Below are positions 18,079 through 27,602 of a DNA stretch of 64,000 nucleotides, in pieces; within the stretch, counting starts at the first letter, position 1, and each line of letters begins with the position of its first letter. Both the position numbers and the translations under genes were made by a program. The stretch covers positions 2,790,001 through 2,854,000 of the forward strand of contig NZ_CP071859.1 in NCBI RefSeq assembly GCF_023716665.1, given 5' to 3'. Source of the stretch: Vibrio sp. SCSIO 43135 (GTDB taxonomy: Bacteria > Pseudomonadota > Gammaproteobacteria > Enterobacterales > Vibrionaceae). The notes under the pieces are model-generated. The model saw only the letters and a list, made by a program, of their open reading frames with translations, had not been told where the DNA came from and did not search any database.

Positions 18079-18160
18079 CCCCAGCTCTAGCTATTTCATA
18101 TCTCTTACACTAAATTGCGTGGTAGACTGGCATTCGTCATACTTTTACCACACTCTGTTA

Positions 18161-18862
18161 ATGAAACCTTTTACCATCGCCGTTTTTGGCTCGTTGTTTA
18201 TTGTTTCACATTTAGCCCTATCTGCGCCTCCATCATCGTTTTACAAGGCCAAAAAAGAAGCGGTTAAAATCTACCAAGATCATCCCAGTAGCTTTTATTG
18301 CGGCTGTGACATCCAATGGCAAGGAAGAAAGGGCACTCCAGACTTGGAGTCTTGTGGCTATGAGGTCAGGAAGCAACAAAAGCGTGCATCTAGAATCGAG
18401 TGGGAGCATGTCGTCCCAGCTTGGCAATTTGGTCATCAGCGCCAATGCTGGCAGCAAGGAGGGAGGAAAAACTGCACCAAGAACGACACCGTATTTCGTT
18501 CAATGGAGGCGGATCTACACAACTTAACGCCGACGATTGGTGAAGTGAACGGCGATCGCTCCAATTACAATTTCAGTCAGTGGAATGGTACACAAGGTGT
18601 CAGTTATGGTCGCTGTGAGATGCAAGTGAACTTCAAACAGCGCAAAGTGATGCCACCCGATAGAGCAAAAGGTTCCATTGCCCGGACCTACCTGTATATG
18701 AGTCAGGAGTATGGTTTCCTGTTATCTTCTCAACAAACCAACTTAATGACAGCCTGGAACAAGCAATACCCGGTCGATGAATGGGAATGTGAACGCGATA
18801 GACGCATCCAAAAGATTCAAGGCAATCACAACCCATTTGTCTATGAACGCTGCAACCCATAA
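18161..18862 (+). CDS. endA: Periplasmic/secreted endonuclease I (Vvn/Dns family)
   Basis: This non-specific DNase is known in vibrios as Dns or Vvn and degrades extracellular and incoming DNA. The signal peptide [20 protein letters not shown] ends near SAP. The mature enzyme has eight cysteines in the pattern of disulfide-bonded EndA, the catalytic segment [14 protein letters not shown] with its histidine, and the metal-binding [18 protein letters not shown]. The open frame begins at 18119, but 18161 puts the signal peptide first. The 233-residue length is usual for the family. It may limit natural transformation, as Dns does in V. cholerae; that is family knowledge. Confidence 0.96.
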   Translation: MKPFTIAVFGSLFIVSHLALSAPPSSFYKAKKEAVKIYQDHPSSFYCGCDIQWQGRKGTPDLESCGYEVRKQQKRASRIEWEHVVPAWQFGHQRQCWQQGGRKNCTKNDTVFRSMEADLHNLTPTIGEVNGDRSNYNFSQWNGTQGVSYGRCEMQVNFKQRKVMPPDRAKGSIARTYLYMSQEYGFLLSSQQTNLMTAWNKQYPVDEWECERDRRIQKIQGNHNPFVYERCNP

Positions 18863-18872
18863 CACGGACATC

Positions 18873-18906
18873 AAGAGATTCAATCTCACGCGTTGAATCT
18901 CTTCTT
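18873..18906 (+). terminator. Probable terminator after endA
   Basis: Eleven-bp stem AAGAGATTCAA/TTGAATCTCTT with a 9-nt loop and a short mixed T tract. It is weaker than the other terminators here. Confidence 0.65.
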
Positions 18907-18986
18907 CTGCCCTTGTTTTTTTACCTTAAAGCATCCATGTTAGTCTCTAAACATTCTCTAACTGTTTGCTGGAATTTCAAAAAATC

Positions 18987-19718
18987 ATGCGCATCCCAAG
19001 AATTTATCACCCTGAAACTATCCACCAACTAGGCACGCTTGCTTTGAGTGATGATGCCGCAGGTCACATTGGCCGAGTGCTACGCATGAAAGAAGGCCAA
19101 GACGTGCTGTTGTTTGATGGCAGTGGTGCCGAGTTTCCAGCCACCATCAGTTCTGTAGGAAAGAAAAACGTAGATGTGAACATCACCGAGCGTATTGAAC
19201 GCAGTTCAGAGTCACCGCTCGACCTACATCTTGGCCAAGTCGTGTCGCGCGGCGATAAGATGGAGTTTACTATCCAGAAATCTGTTGAGCTGGGCGTAAA
19301 CACGATTACCCCACTCATCTCAGAGCGTTGCGGCGTAAAGCTCGATCAGAAACGTTTTGAAAAGAAGTTGGCTCAATGGCAAAAAATTGCAATCAGCGCG
19401 TGTGAGCAGTGCGGCCGTAATACTGTACCTGTCATTAGACCTATCATGCAGTTAGAACAATGGTGTGCAGAGCAAACCGACGCGCTCAAGCTTAACCTGC
19501 ACCCTAGAGCAAAGTATTCCATTAATACCCTACCTACTCCTATCGAAAAAGTACGCTTACTGATTGGCCCAGAAGGTGGCCTGTCAGAGCAAGAGATCGA
19601 TATGACACAAGACTATCAGTTTGAAGAGACGTTGCTGGGCCCACGTGTACTACGAACCGAAACAGCGGCTCTCACCGCAATTACCGCCCTTCAAGTTCGC
19701 TTTGGCGATCTTGGCTAA
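18987..19718 (+). CDS. rsmE: 16S rRNA m3U1498 methyltransferase
   Basis: RsmE methylates N3 of U1498 in 16S rRNA using S-adenosylmethionine. The 243-residue protein begins [12 protein letters not shown] with the small PUA-like N-terminal domain. The SPOUT domain follows, with [19 protein letters not shown] near 100 and the knot motif [14 protein letters not shown] near 195. An in-frame ATG at 18966 was rejected because 18987 reproduces the family N-terminus. It begins the rsmE-gshB-yqgE-ruvX run, a common gamma-proteobacterial operon. Confidence 0.96.
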   Translation: MRIPRIYHPETIHQLGTLALSDDAAGHIGRVLRMKEGQDVLLFDGSGAEFPATISSVGKKNVDVNITERIERSSESPLDLHLGQVVSRGDKMEFTIQKSVELGVNTITPLISERCGVKLDQKRFEKKLAQWQKIAISACEQCGRNTVPVIRPIMQLEQWCAEQTDALKLNLHPRAKYSINTLPTPIEKVRLLIGPEGGLSEQEIDMTQDYQFEETLLGPRVLRTETAALTAITALQVRFGDLG

Positions 19719-19730
19719 CCGGAGAAGATC

Positions 19731-20678
19731 ATGATTAAACTTGGCATCGTAATGGATCCAATTTCATCCATTAACATTAAGAAAGACTCTAGCTTCGCGA
19801 TGATGCTTGAAGCACAGCGCCGTGGCTATGAAATCCACTACATGGAAATGAATGATCTACACTTAGATCAAGGTGTCGCAGTAGCTGATACTAAAGTGGT
19901 TGAGCTGAAAGAAGATCCGGCAAACTGGTATCAATTTAAGTCAGAGCAAACGATCGAACTCTCTGAGCTAGACGCGGTATTAATGCGTAAAGATCCTCCA
20001 TTCGATACAGAGTACATTTACGCGACTTACATATTAGAGCGTGCCGAAGAACAAGGCACCCTGATCGTTAATAAACCACAAAGCTTACGTGACTGTAACG
20101 AAAAACTATTTACGGCGTGGTTCCCAGAATTAACGCCGACCACAATCGTTACGCGTAAAGCAGAAAAGATCAAAGCATTCCGTGAACAGCATGGTGACGT
20201 GATCTTGAAGCCATTAGATGGCATGGGAGGTGCATCAATCTTCCGAGTGAAAGAAAATGATCCTAATGTGTCGGTGATTATTGAAACGCTCACCAACCAT
20301 GGTCAGAACTACGCCATGGCGCAAACATTCGTTCCTGACATCAGCAACGGTGACAAGCGCATACTCGTAGTAGACGGTGAACCAATGCCTTACTGCCTAG
20401 CTCGTATCCCGGCAAAAGGGGAAACTCGCGGCAACTTAGCGGCAGGTGGCACTGGCGAAGCGAGACCGCTCAGTGAAACAGACTTAAAAATCGCCCAAGC
20501 GGTAGCTCCAACATTAAAAGAAAAGGGCCTTATCTTTGTAGGCTTAGACGTAATTGGCGACAAATTAACAGAGATCAACGTGACTAGCCCGACCTGTATT
20601 CGTGAAATCGAGGCCGCGTTTGATGTTTCTATTACTGGTAAGTTAATGGACGCGATTGAGCGTCGTCTAAAAAATTAG
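19731..20678 (+). CDS. gshB: Glutathione synthetase
   Basis: GshB joins gamma-glutamylcysteine and glycine with ATP to make glutathione. The 315-residue ATP-grasp protein begins MIKLGIVMDPISSINIKKDS. It contains NKPQSLRDCNEKLF, the glycine-rich loop KPLDGMGGASIFRV, and EINVTSPTCIREIE near the C-terminus, all family signatures. It follows rsmE by 12 bp with a GGAGAAG ribosome site and is probably co-transcribed with yqgE and ruvX. Confidence 0.97.
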   Translation: MIKLGIVMDPISSINIKKDSSFAMMLEAQRRGYEIHYMEMNDLHLDQGVAVADTKVVELKEDPANWYQFKSEQTIELSELDAVLMRKDPPFDTEYIYATYILERAEEQGTLIVNKPQSLRDCNEKLFTAWFPELTPTTIVTRKAEKIKAFREQHGDVILKPLDGMGGASIFRVKENDPNVSVIIETLTNHGQNYAMAQTFVPDISNGDKRILVVDGEPMPYCLARIPAKGETRGNLAAGGTGEARPLSETDLKIAQAVAPTLKEKGLIFVGLDVIGDKLTEINVTSPTCIREIEAAFDVSITGKLMDAIERRLKN

Positions 20679-20725
20679 CTTCATTTAGGCGGGGAAGCCC
20701 GCCTCCTTAATCATTTGGAGTCGCT

Positions 20726-21289
20726 ATGAACCTAACCAACCACTTCTTAGTTGCTATGCCGGGAATGAAAGACCCGTACTTCAAGAACAGTGTTATTTAT
20801 GTTTGTGAGCACAATGAAGAAGGCGCGATGGGGCTAATGATCAATGCACCTATCGATATTACCGTCGCTGGGATGTTGGAACGAGTCGACATTCAGCCTG
20901 TTCATCCCCAACTGCATACTGAGAGCCTAGAGAAACCCGTGTTAAACGGTGGGCCGGTATCTGAAGATCGCGGCTTTATACTCCATCAACCGAAAGATCG
21001 GTACGAATCGAGTATCCAAATGACCGATGAAATTTCTGTGACGACTTCTAAAGATATTCTCTCGGTGCTAGGTACTGAAGCGGAACCAAACAGCTACATT
21101 ATCGCACTTGGCTATTCGGGCTGGGAAGCCGGGCAACTGGAAACCGAACTAGCCGAGAACTCCTGGCTGACGATTGAAGCGGATCCTGACGTTATTTTTA
21201 ACACGCCTATCCGCGAGCGTTGGCGTACCGCTGTACAAATGCTGGGGATCGACGCCGCACAGCTATCAACACAAACAGGTCACGCATAG
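20726..21289 (+). CDS. yqgE: YqgE/AlgH family protein (DUF179)
   Basis: A 187-residue cytoplasmic protein. It begins [19 protein letters not shown] and has [11 protein letters not shown] and the [14 protein letters not shown] motif, all characteristic of DUF179. AlgH was named for an effect on alginate synthesis in Pseudomonas, but its molecular function is unsettled. It sits between gshB and ruvX, the usual neighbourhood, 47 bp after gshB with TTTGGAG as ribosome site. Confidence 0.94.
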   Translation: MNLTNHFLVAMPGMKDPYFKNSVIYVCEHNEEGAMGLMINAPIDITVAGMLERVDIQPVHPQLHTESLEKPVLNGGPVSEDRGFILHQPKDRYESSIQMTDEISVTTSKDILSVLGTEAEPNSYIIALGYSGWEAGQLETELAENSWLTIEADPDVIFNTPIRERWRTAVQMLGIDAAQLSTQTGHA

Positions 21290-21321
21290 CTCTCGCTGTA
21301 TAATCAAAATAAAGGCACACC

Positions 21322-21744
21322 ATGTCCAGAACTATCATGGCTTTCGATTTCGGCACCAAAAGCATCGGCAGTGCAATTGGTCAAGAAATCACAGGAACGG
21401 CTTCACCATTGAAAGCCTTTAAAGCCAACGATGGCATTCCCAATTGGGATGATATCGAAAAGCAAATTAAAGAATGGCAACCAAACATGTTGGTTGTAGG
21501 GCTTCCAACCGACTTATACGGCAAAGATCTTGAGTCTATTACGCCCAGAGCAAGGAAGTTTGCCAAGCGACTTCAAGGTCGCTACGGATTACCTGTAGAA
21601 CTGCATGATGAGCGTCTATCGACAACAGAAGCTCGCTCAGATTTATTCAATATGGGGGGTTACAAAGCGCTTTCAAAAGGCAACGTCGATTGCCAATCTG
21701 CCGTCGTTATCTTAGAAAGCTGGTTTGAAGCACAATACGGCTAA
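21322..21744 (+). CDS. ruvX: Putative pre-16S rRNA nuclease / Holliday junction resolvase-like YqgF
   Basis: A 140-residue RNase H-fold nuclease. YqgF was first proposed as a Holliday junction resolvase, and later work supports a role in 16S rRNA 5'-end maturation. The acidic residues of the active site are visible in [15 protein letters not shown] (start), [10 protein letters not shown] near 95, and [11 protein letters not shown] near the end. It is the last gene of the rsmE-gshB-yqgE-ruvX group and converges with pilU at a terminator. Confidence 0.95.
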   Translation: MSRTIMAFDFGTKSIGSAIGQEITGTASPLKAFKANDGIPNWDDIEKQIKEWQPNMLVVGLPTDLYGKDLESITPRARKFAKRLQGRYGLPVELHDERLSTTEARSDLFNMGGYKALSKGNVDCQSAVVILESWFEAQYG

Positions 21745-21764
21745 GCAAGCCTCACAAAATAGAG

Positions 21765-21793
21765 AAGGGTTGGTAACGTACCAACCCTTTTTA
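21765..21793. terminator. Terminator between ruvX and pilU
   Basis: Eleven-bp perfect stem AAGGGTTGGTA/TACCAACCCTT with an ACG loop and T residues on the plus side. It mainly terminates ruvX; use by pilU from the other side is possible but its T tract is interrupted. Confidence 0.88.
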
Positions 21794-21810
21794 TCATCCA
21801 AAGCTTGTGG

Positions 21811-22917
21811 CTAGTCCATATCTATCTTCACATTGGTGAGTGAGCCAGAATCGTAGCTCTCACCACGCTGAGTCTTTAACATCAGACGTAAATCATTTGC
21901 TGAGTCAGCACTGTGCAACGCATCTTGTTCACTGATTTTACCCTCGACCACCAGCTGATAGAGCGCTTGATCAAACGTCTGCATACCCACCTCTTTCGAT
22001 TTAGCCATCGTCGTTTTTAATTCATGTAGATCACCCCGGCGAATTAAATCAGAGACTCGAGGACTGTTTAGCAATAATTCAAACACCCCATGACGACCTT
22101 GGCCATTCTTGTCGCGGATAAGTTGCTGCCCTACTACCCCTTTTAGGTTCATCGACAAATCAAACAAGAACTGCTCTTTTTGCTCTTTAGGAACAAGGTG
22201 GAGAATCCGTTCTAACGCTTGATTGGCGTTGTTAGCATGCAGCGTTGCCATACATAGGTGGCCCGTTTCGGCAAACGTCATGGCGTATTCCATCGTCTCT
22301 CGACTACGGATCTCACCAATTAGAATCATATCAGGAGCTTGGCGCAAAGAGTTCTTAAGCGCCACTTCATAGCTTTCAGTATCCAACCCAACCTCTCTCT
22401 GAGTGACGATGCAGCGCTGGTGCTGGTGCACGAACTCAATGGGATCTTCAACGGTAAGAATATGCCCAGTTCGATGTTGATTACGATAACCCGTCATTGC
22501 CGCCATCGTCGTAGATTTACCAGAGCCCGTCGCTCCAACAACCAACACTAGCCCACGTTTAGCTATGGCCAAATCTTGCAGCGTTTCAGGTAATTTGAGC
22601 TCTTCAAAGGTTGGGATATTGGTTTCAATGCGGCGTATTACCGCCCCCGGCAACTCACGTTGAAAAAATGCACTGACACGAAAGCGTCCACTATCGCGAA
22701 CCACGGCAAAATTAGATTCGCGAGTTTGCTTAAAGCTTTCTCGACGATCATCATCCATCATAGCATTGAGAAAGCGAGTAACCTGCCCCTCGTTCAGTTT
22801 GTCTCCTTGAGCTCTGAGTTCCCCGTCTACTCGGAACAGGATTGGGGCATCGACCGTTAAATAGAGATCCGATGCTTTAAGCTCGATCATCTGTTGTAAG
22901 CACTGATTCAAATCCAT
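21811..22917 (-). CDS. pilU: Type IV pilus retraction accessory ATPase PilU
   Basis: A 368-residue hexameric ATPase of the PilT family that assists pilus retraction; in V. cholerae PilU needs PilT to act. Walker A GATGSGKST is at 128-136. The Asp box and Walker B regions include LTVEDPIEFVHQHQ and MILIGEIRSRETMEYA, and the His box is LCMATLHANNANQALER. The C-terminal tail is longer than that of PilT and ends in polar residues. It is 11 bp downstream of pilT and co-transcribed with it. Confidence 0.96.
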   Translation of the reverse strand: MDLNQCLQQMIELKASDLYLTVDAPILFRVDGELRAQGDKLNEGQVTRFLNAMMDDDRRESFKQTRESNFAVVRDSGRFRVSAFFQRELPGAVIRRIETNIPTFEELKLPETLQDLAIAKRGLVLVVGATGSGKSTTMAAMTGYRNQHRTGHILTVEDPIEFVHQHQRCIVTQREVGLDTESYEVALKNSLRQAPDMILIGEIRSRETMEYAMTFAETGHLCMATLHANNANQALERILHLVPKEQKEQFLFDLSMNLKGVVGQQLIRDKNGQGRHGVFELLLNSPRVSDLIRRGDLHELKTTMAKSKEVGMQTFDQALYQLVVEGKISEQDALHSADSANDLRLMLKTQRGESYDSGSLTNVKIDMD

Positions 22918-22928
22918 GAGGTTTCTCT

Positions 22929-23966
22929 CTAAAACGGTGAAGACTCGATTTCTATTTTCTTCTCAACTTCTTGGACATCCACAAGACCTTGAGCCATTAA
23001 TTTCTTCGCATTTTGCTCCATCGTTTGCATGCCGTGAGCCGCACCGGTTTGAATGATGGAGTACATCTGTGCCACTTTGTCTTCACGTACAAGGTTTCGA
23101 ATCGCAGGTGTCGCTAGCATAATCTCATGACAAGCGACTCGGCCTCCACCTACACGCTTGAGAAGCTTCTGCGCAATCACAGCACGCATCGACTCCGACA
23201 ACATAGATCGCACCATATCTTTATCACTACCCGGAAATACATCAATAATACGGTCGATGGTTTTCGCCGCTGAACTGGTATGCAGCGTACCAAAAACTAA
23301 GTGACCTGTTTCAGCAGCCGTCAGTGCTAAGCTAATGGTTTCTTGATCTCGTAGCTCACCTACCAGAATAACATCGGGATCCTCACGTAATGCGCTACGT
23401 AGCGCATTTTTGAAACTATGGGTATCTCTGTGTACTTCACGTTGGTTCACCAAACATTTATTGTTGGTATGAACAAACTCAATCGGGTCTTCGATGGTAA
23501 GAATGTGTTTATTGTGGTGACGGTTAATGTAGTCCACCATCGCGGCCAGCGTGGTTGATTTACCCGAACCCGTAGGCCCCGTGACCAACACTAGCCCTTT
23601 TTCATAATTGGCAATTTTTTCAAAGATCTCTGGCGCATCGATCTGCTCTAAGGTAGGAATCTCAACCGGAATGGTTCGAAATACGGCAGAGCAGCCACGG
23701 GATTGGTTAAAGGCATTCACCCTAAAACGGCCCACATTAGGCAACTCAAACGAAAAGTCGACTTCCAGCTTTTCCTCGAACTCACTACGTTGAGCGTCAT
23801 TCATGATCTCAAAAACTAAACGGTGAACATCGGCATGGCTAAAAGCTGGTACTCCAAGCTTTCTTACTTCACCATCTATACGTACCATAGGCGGTACACC
23901 AGCAGAAAGATGTAGATCTGAAGCATTATGCTTTACACTAAAATCCAGTAACTCAGCGATATCCAT
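22929..23966 (-). CDS. pilT: Type IV pilus retraction ATPase PilT
   Basis: PilT powers retraction of type IV pili, needed for twitching motility and DNA uptake. The 345-residue protein has a PAS-like N-terminal domain (ASDLHLSAGVPPMVRIDGE), Walker A GPTGSGKST at 130-138, Walker B VILVGELRDQETI, the His box HLVFGTLHTSSAAKTIDR, and the AIRNLVREDKVAQ motif near the C-terminus that is required for retraction in other PilT proteins. It is divergent from yggS with only 25 bp between the start codons, so the two promoters must overlap. Confidence 0.97.
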   Translation of the reverse strand: MDIAELLDFSVKHNASDLHLSAGVPPMVRIDGEVRKLGVPAFSHADVHRLVFEIMNDAQRSEFEEKLEVDFSFELPNVGRFRVNAFNQSRGCSAVFRTIPVEIPTLEQIDAPEIFEKIANYEKGLVLVTGPTGSGKSTTLAAMVDYINRHHNKHILTIEDPIEFVHTNNKCLVNQREVHRDTHSFKNALRSALREDPDVILVGELRDQETISLALTAAETGHLVFGTLHTSSAAKTIDRIIDVFPGSDKDMVRSMLSESMRAVIAQKLLKRVGGGRVACHEIMLATPAIRNLVREDKVAQMYSIIQTGAAHGMQTMEQNAKKLMAQGLVDVQEVEKKIEIESSPF

Positions 23967-23991
23967 TTAATTTCCTTACGTATAAGTAGCT

Positions 23992-24702
23992 ATGAGTAGT
24001 ATTCAACAAAACATTGAACATATCACCTCACAGATTGAAAGCGCACAACAAAAGTGTGGACGACCTCGAGACTCGGTGCAACTTTTAGCGGTGAGTAAAA
24101 CTAAGCCTAATGAAGCAATTCTGGAAGCGGCACAGGCAGGCCAGCGTGCCTTTGGCGAGAACTACGTTCAAGAAGGCGTAGAGAAAGTTCAGCATTTCAA
24201 TCAACATCACGCTGATATCGATATTGAATGGCACTTCATCGGCCCTATTCAATCGAATAAAACCCGCCATGTTGCAGAACACTTTGCTTGGGTGCACACA
24301 GTAGATCGAGCAAAAACAGCTCAGCGTCTGAACGACCAACGCCCTGAACATATGCCTGCTATCCAAGTACTTATTCAGGTAAACACCAGTGGTGAAGCCA
24401 GTAAGTCAGGCGCAACTGATGCAGAAGTTTTTGAGCTAGCAGAGTTGATTTCTAGCCTACCGAACCTCACGTTAAGAGGGTTGATGTCTATTCCTGCTAA
24501 CGTTTCTGACTATCAGTCTCAGCTGAGTGCATTCAAGCAGTTAGCAGAACTCAAAGACAAACTCGCAAAGCAATATCCTGATATTAATACTTTATCAATG
24601 GGAATGAGTGGCGATATGGATGCAGCGATTGAAGCTGGCAGTACCATGGTTCGTATTGGTACAGCAATATTCGGTGCACGCGATTATAGCGGTAAAGCTT
24701 AG
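23992..24702 (+). CDS. yggS: PLP-binding homeostasis protein YggS
   Basis: A 236-residue single-domain protein with the alanine-racemase-like barrel. It carries pyridoxal phosphate on the lysine of LLAVSKTKP (K36, the same position as in E. coli) and buffers PLP and amino-acid pools without known enzymatic activity. Other conserved blocks are FGENYVQEGVEK, WHFIGPIQSNKTRHV and LSMGMSGDMDAAI. It is divergent from pilT and starts a run with proC, yggT and yggU, the usual gamma-proteobacterial cluster. Confidence 0.96.
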   Translation: MSSIQQNIEHITSQIESAQQKCGRPRDSVQLLAVSKTKPNEAILEAAQAGQRAFGENYVQEGVEKVQHFNQHHADIDIEWHFIGPIQSNKTRHVAEHFAWVHTVDRAKTAQRLNDQRPEHMPAIQVLIQVNTSGEASKSGATDAEVFELAELISSLPNLTLRGLMSIPANVSDYQSQLSAFKQLAELKDKLAKQYPDINTLSMGMSGDMDAAIEAGSTMVRIGTAIFGARDYSGKA

Positions 24703-24745
24703 CAATAGCGGGAACCACACGCTTAACAAAAGGATCAAACGACCA

Positions 24746-25564
24746 ATGGAACACAAGAAGATTGCCTTTATTGGCGCGGGAAATATGGTTAAGGCTATTG
24801 TTTCCGGGCTTATTGCCGATGGCTACCCTGCTGAACTTATCACAGCGACAGCGCCATCAGAGACTCGACGCTTACCTCTTGAACAAGCCTACGGCATTCG
24901 CACCACCAGCAATAATGAAGTCGCCGCTCAAGAAGCCGATGTAGTGGTACTATCGGTCAAGCCGCAAATGATGGAAGAGGTGACGAAACCTCTACAAAGC
25001 ATCGACTTTTCTGGCAAGCTTGTTATCTCCATTGCGGCCGGAATTCATAGCTCACGCTACGATGAAATGCTAAACAGCACATTAAATTTGGTACGCGTGA
25101 TGCCAAATACTCCGTCTCAGATTGGGCTTGGCATGAGCGGGCTTTATGCTGCACAACATGTTCCAGTGGAAGATAAAAACTTTGCTGAGCAGTTGATGAA
25201 TGCGGTAGGTAAAGTATGCTGGGTTGAGAACGAGTCTGGTATCAATAATGTGATTGCAGCTGCGGGAAGTGCTCCTGCGTATTTCTTCCTATTTATGGAG
25301 GCAATGCAGGCAGAAGCTATCGCTCAAGGCTTCGATGTAGAAACGGCACGCAATCTAGTGCAACAATCAGCACTAGGAGCAGCGAGCATGGTAGCCGCGA
25401 GCCCTGACACAGAACTTTCAACGCTACGTGAGCAAGTGACCTCAAAGGGTGGTACCACAGCAGAAGCGCTGCGCACATTCAATGAACATCAATTATCCGA
25501 TATTGTTGCGAAAGCGATGCAAGCTGCAGTCTCTCGCGCAGAAGAAATGGAAAAGTTATTTTAA
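24746..25564 (+). CDS. proC: Pyrroline-5-carboxylate reductase
   Basis: ProC makes the last step of proline synthesis, reducing pyrroline-5-carboxylate with NAD(P)H. The 272-residue protein has the Rossmann motif AFIGAGNMVKAIVSGL at the N-terminus, VRVMPNTPSQIGLGMSGL near 118, and the family signature spanning LREQVTSKGGTTAEAL near 235. The reading frame is open well upstream (to 24608, inside yggS), but 24746 was chosen because the protein then starts MEHKKIAFIG. It is in one operon with yggS. Confidence 0.97.
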   Translation: MEHKKIAFIGAGNMVKAIVSGLIADGYPAELITATAPSETRRLPLEQAYGIRTTSNNEVAAQEADVVVLSVKPQMMEEVTKPLQSIDFSGKLVISIAAGIHSSRYDEMLNSTLNLVRVMPNTPSQIGLGMSGLYAAQHVPVEDKNFAEQLMNAVGKVCWVENESGINNVIAAAGSAPAYFFLFMEAMQAEAIAQGFDVETARNLVQQSALGAASMVAASPDTELSTLREQVTSKGGTTAEALRTFNEHQLSDIVAKAMQAAVSRAEEMEKLF

Positions 25565-25613
25565 TTTTGTCCAACCCAGTAAACTTGGACACAACCTGTA
25601 TTAAGGGCTCCTT

Positions 25614-26171
25614 ATGAATTCAATGAGTTTTCTGATATCCACACTTTTTGATCTCTACATTATGGTCGTGATCTTACGCATCTGGCTTCAAGCTGCGCGT
25701 GCGGATTTCTATAACCCATTCTCTCAATTTATCGTCAAAGCGACTCAACCTATTGTAGGCCCGCTTCGCCGTGTGATTCCGTCAATCGGCAGTCTCGACC
25801 TAGCCACAGTTCTGTTCGCGTACGTGCTGTGTGTTCTAAAGTTCGTCGCACTTATCTTTATCGCCTCTAGCGGTTCGGTAAGCTTCAGTGCCGATTTCCT
25901 ATTCCTAGGCTTATTGTCACTGCTTAAAGCTGCAGGCGGGTTACTCTTCTGGGTACTACTTATTCGTGCAATTCTTAGCTGGGTAAGCCAAGGTCGCAGT
26001 CCTATCGAATACGTTTTCCACCAGCTAACAGAGCCAATGCTAGCGCCGATTCGTCGTATCATTCCTGCTATGGGTGGCTTCGATTTAAGTGTGTTAGTGT
26101 TATTTATTGCCCTGCAATTTGCTAACTTCCTAATGGGCGACCTTATTGGTCCAATGTGGTTTAGGCTGTAA
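25614..26171 (+). CDS. yggT: YggT family membrane protein
   Basis: A 185-residue inner-membrane protein made of two YggT repeats. The repeat signature appears as [18 protein letters not shown] near residue 45 and again as [18 protein letters not shown] near residue 140, each flanked by hydrophobic helices. YggT relatives have been connected with cation or osmotic tolerance and, in cyanobacteria, plastid/nucleoid partitioning; the exact role is unclear. Its stop codon shares one base with the start of yggU (TAATG), indicating translational coupling. Confidence 0.93.
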   Translation: MNSMSFLISTLFDLYIMVVILRIWLQAARADFYNPFSQFIVKATQPIVGPLRRVIPSIGSLDLATVLFAYVLCVLKFVALIFIASSGSVSFSADFLFLGLLSLLKAAGGLLFWVLLIRAILSWVSQGRSPIEYVFHQLTEPMLAPIRRIIPAMGGFDLSVLVLFIALQFANFLMGDLIGPMWFRL

Positions 26172-26461
26172 TGGCGCTAGCGGCTTGGAAGGACGGTTCA
26201 GATATCCTGCTCCGTCTATACATTCAGCCAAAAGCGAGCCGCGATAAAATTGTTGGACTCCATGGTGACGAATTAAAAGTCGCCATTACTGCTCCTCCTG
26301 TAGATGGAAAAGCCAACGCGCATTTGAGCAAATACTTAGCTAAACAATTTAAAGTCGCGAAAGGACTTATCACCATAGAGAAAGGCGAGCTAGGTCGACA
26401 TAAACAGATCCGAGTTCAAACACCCAGCCAAATACCTACAGAAATCGAAGCCATCTTATGA
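26171..26461 (+). CDS. yggU: DUF167 family protein YggU
   Basis: A 96-residue DUF167 protein. [20 protein letters not shown] and [20 protein letters not shown] are the family motifs. Its function is unknown, but it nearly always travels with yggT. The TAATG overlap with yggT fixes the start. Confidence 0.93.
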   Translation: MALAAWKDGSDILLRLYIQPKASRDKIVGLHGDELKVAITAPPVDGKANAHLSKYLAKQFKVAKGLITIEKGELGRHKQIRVQTPSQIPTEIEAIL

Positions 26462-26533
26462 TGGCTTTTCATTTATTTACGATAAGATATCCCCATAACG
26501 AAGCAAAAAATAACAACATACAAAGGAAGCCCT

Positions 26534-26965
26534 ATGAACAAATGGATCACCCTAATTCTGGTAAGTTTTCTGGCACTCCCAACTTGGGCAGGTCAGTTCA
26601 AAACCATCAAGGATGTTGAAGTTCATTACTCTGCATTTAACTCCACTTTTCTTACCCCACAAGTTGCTCGTAGCTACCAACTAAAAAGAAATGGCTACTC
26701 TGCAATTATTAACATCAGTGTGCTTGATAACTCTCAGGCAGGGAAACCAGCAACAGAAGCTAACATTACCGGTCATAGCCGTAACCTGATCGGCAATACT
26801 CGTGAACTATCCTTTAAACAAGTCAAAGAAGGTGATGCGATTTACTATTTAGCTGAGCTGCCAATTTCCAATGAGGAAACCCTCACCTTCGATCTCGACA
26901 TTAATGCTGGAAACAAAGGCACGGGTAAACTAAAGTTCAGCCAAAAGTTTTACGTTGAAGAATAG
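26534..26965 (+). CDS. DUF4426 family exported protein
   Basis: A 143-residue protein with the signal peptide [19 protein letters not shown] (cleavage before GQF). The mature part is a small beta-rich domain with [19 protein letters not shown], the DUF4426 signature. It should be periplasmic; I see no lipobox cysteine. The family is common in vibrios and related bacteria between yggU and rdgB, and its function is not known. An AAAGGAAG ribosome site supports the start. Confidence 0.88.
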   Translation: MNKWITLILVSFLALPTWAGQFKTIKDVEVHYSAFNSTFLTPQVARSYQLKRNGYSAIINISVLDNSQAGKPATEANITGHSRNLIGNTRELSFKQVKEGDAIYYLAELPISNEETLTFDLDINAGNKGTGKLKFSQKFYVEE

Positions 26966-26987
26966 ACTTCTACTAAAGAGAATCTCG

Positions 26988-27584
26988 ATGAACAAGATAG
27001 TACTTGCAACAGGTAACCAAGGAAAAGTCCGTGAAATGGCGGATCTCCTTTCTGAATTTGGCTTTGACGTTGTCGCGCAAAGCGAATATTCCGTGTCAGA
27101 AGTCGCGGAAACTGGCACTACATTTATTGAAAATGCCATTATCAAAGCCCGCCACGCAGCCAAAGAAACCGGCTTGCCTGCTATTGCCGATGATTCAGGG
27201 TTAGAAGTGGATTACCTAAAAGGTGCGCCAGGGATCTACTCTGCTCGCTTCGCAGGAGAAAAGGCAACCGACCAGCAAAATTTAGAAAAACTGCTCAAAG
27301 AGATGGAAGGCGTACCGAGCGAACAACGCAGTGCTCGTTTTCATTGTGTGTTGGTTTTGATGCGCCATGAGCATGATCCAACACCGATTGTATGCCATGG
27401 GAAATGGGAAGGTCAGATCCTAGAACAAGCTCAAGGTGACAATGGCTTTGGTTATGATCCGGTATTTTTTGTACCTGAAGATAACTGTGCGTCTGCACAA
27501 TTGGAGCCAGCCCGTAAGAAACAGCTATCACACCGTGGCAAAGCACTGAGCAAGCTATTCGCTACTTTGTCAGAGCAAGTATAA
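26988..27584 (+). CDS. rdgB: XTP/dITP diphosphatase (RdgB/HAM1)
   Basis: RdgB removes non-canonical purine nucleotides (dITP, XTP) from the pool and so prevents their incorporation into DNA. The 198-residue protein begins [17 protein letters not shown], with the phosphate-binding lysine. It contains the [20 protein letters not shown] metal and substrate segment near 69-88 and [12 protein letters not shown] near 153. An in-frame ATG at 26955 overlapping the previous gene was rejected in favour of 26988, which has AAAGAG upstream. Confidence 0.96.
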   Translation: MNKIVLATGNQGKVREMADLLSEFGFDVVAQSEYSVSEVAETGTTFIENAIIKARHAAKETGLPAIADDSGLEVDYLKGAPGIYSARFAGEKATDQQNLEKLLKEMEGVPSEQRSARFHCVLVLMRHEHDPTPIVCHGKWEGQILEQAQGDNGFGYDPVFFVPEDNCASAQLEPARKKQLSHRGKALSKLFATLSEQV

Positions 27585-27602
27585 TCGTTGGCAAAATTGA
27601 CG

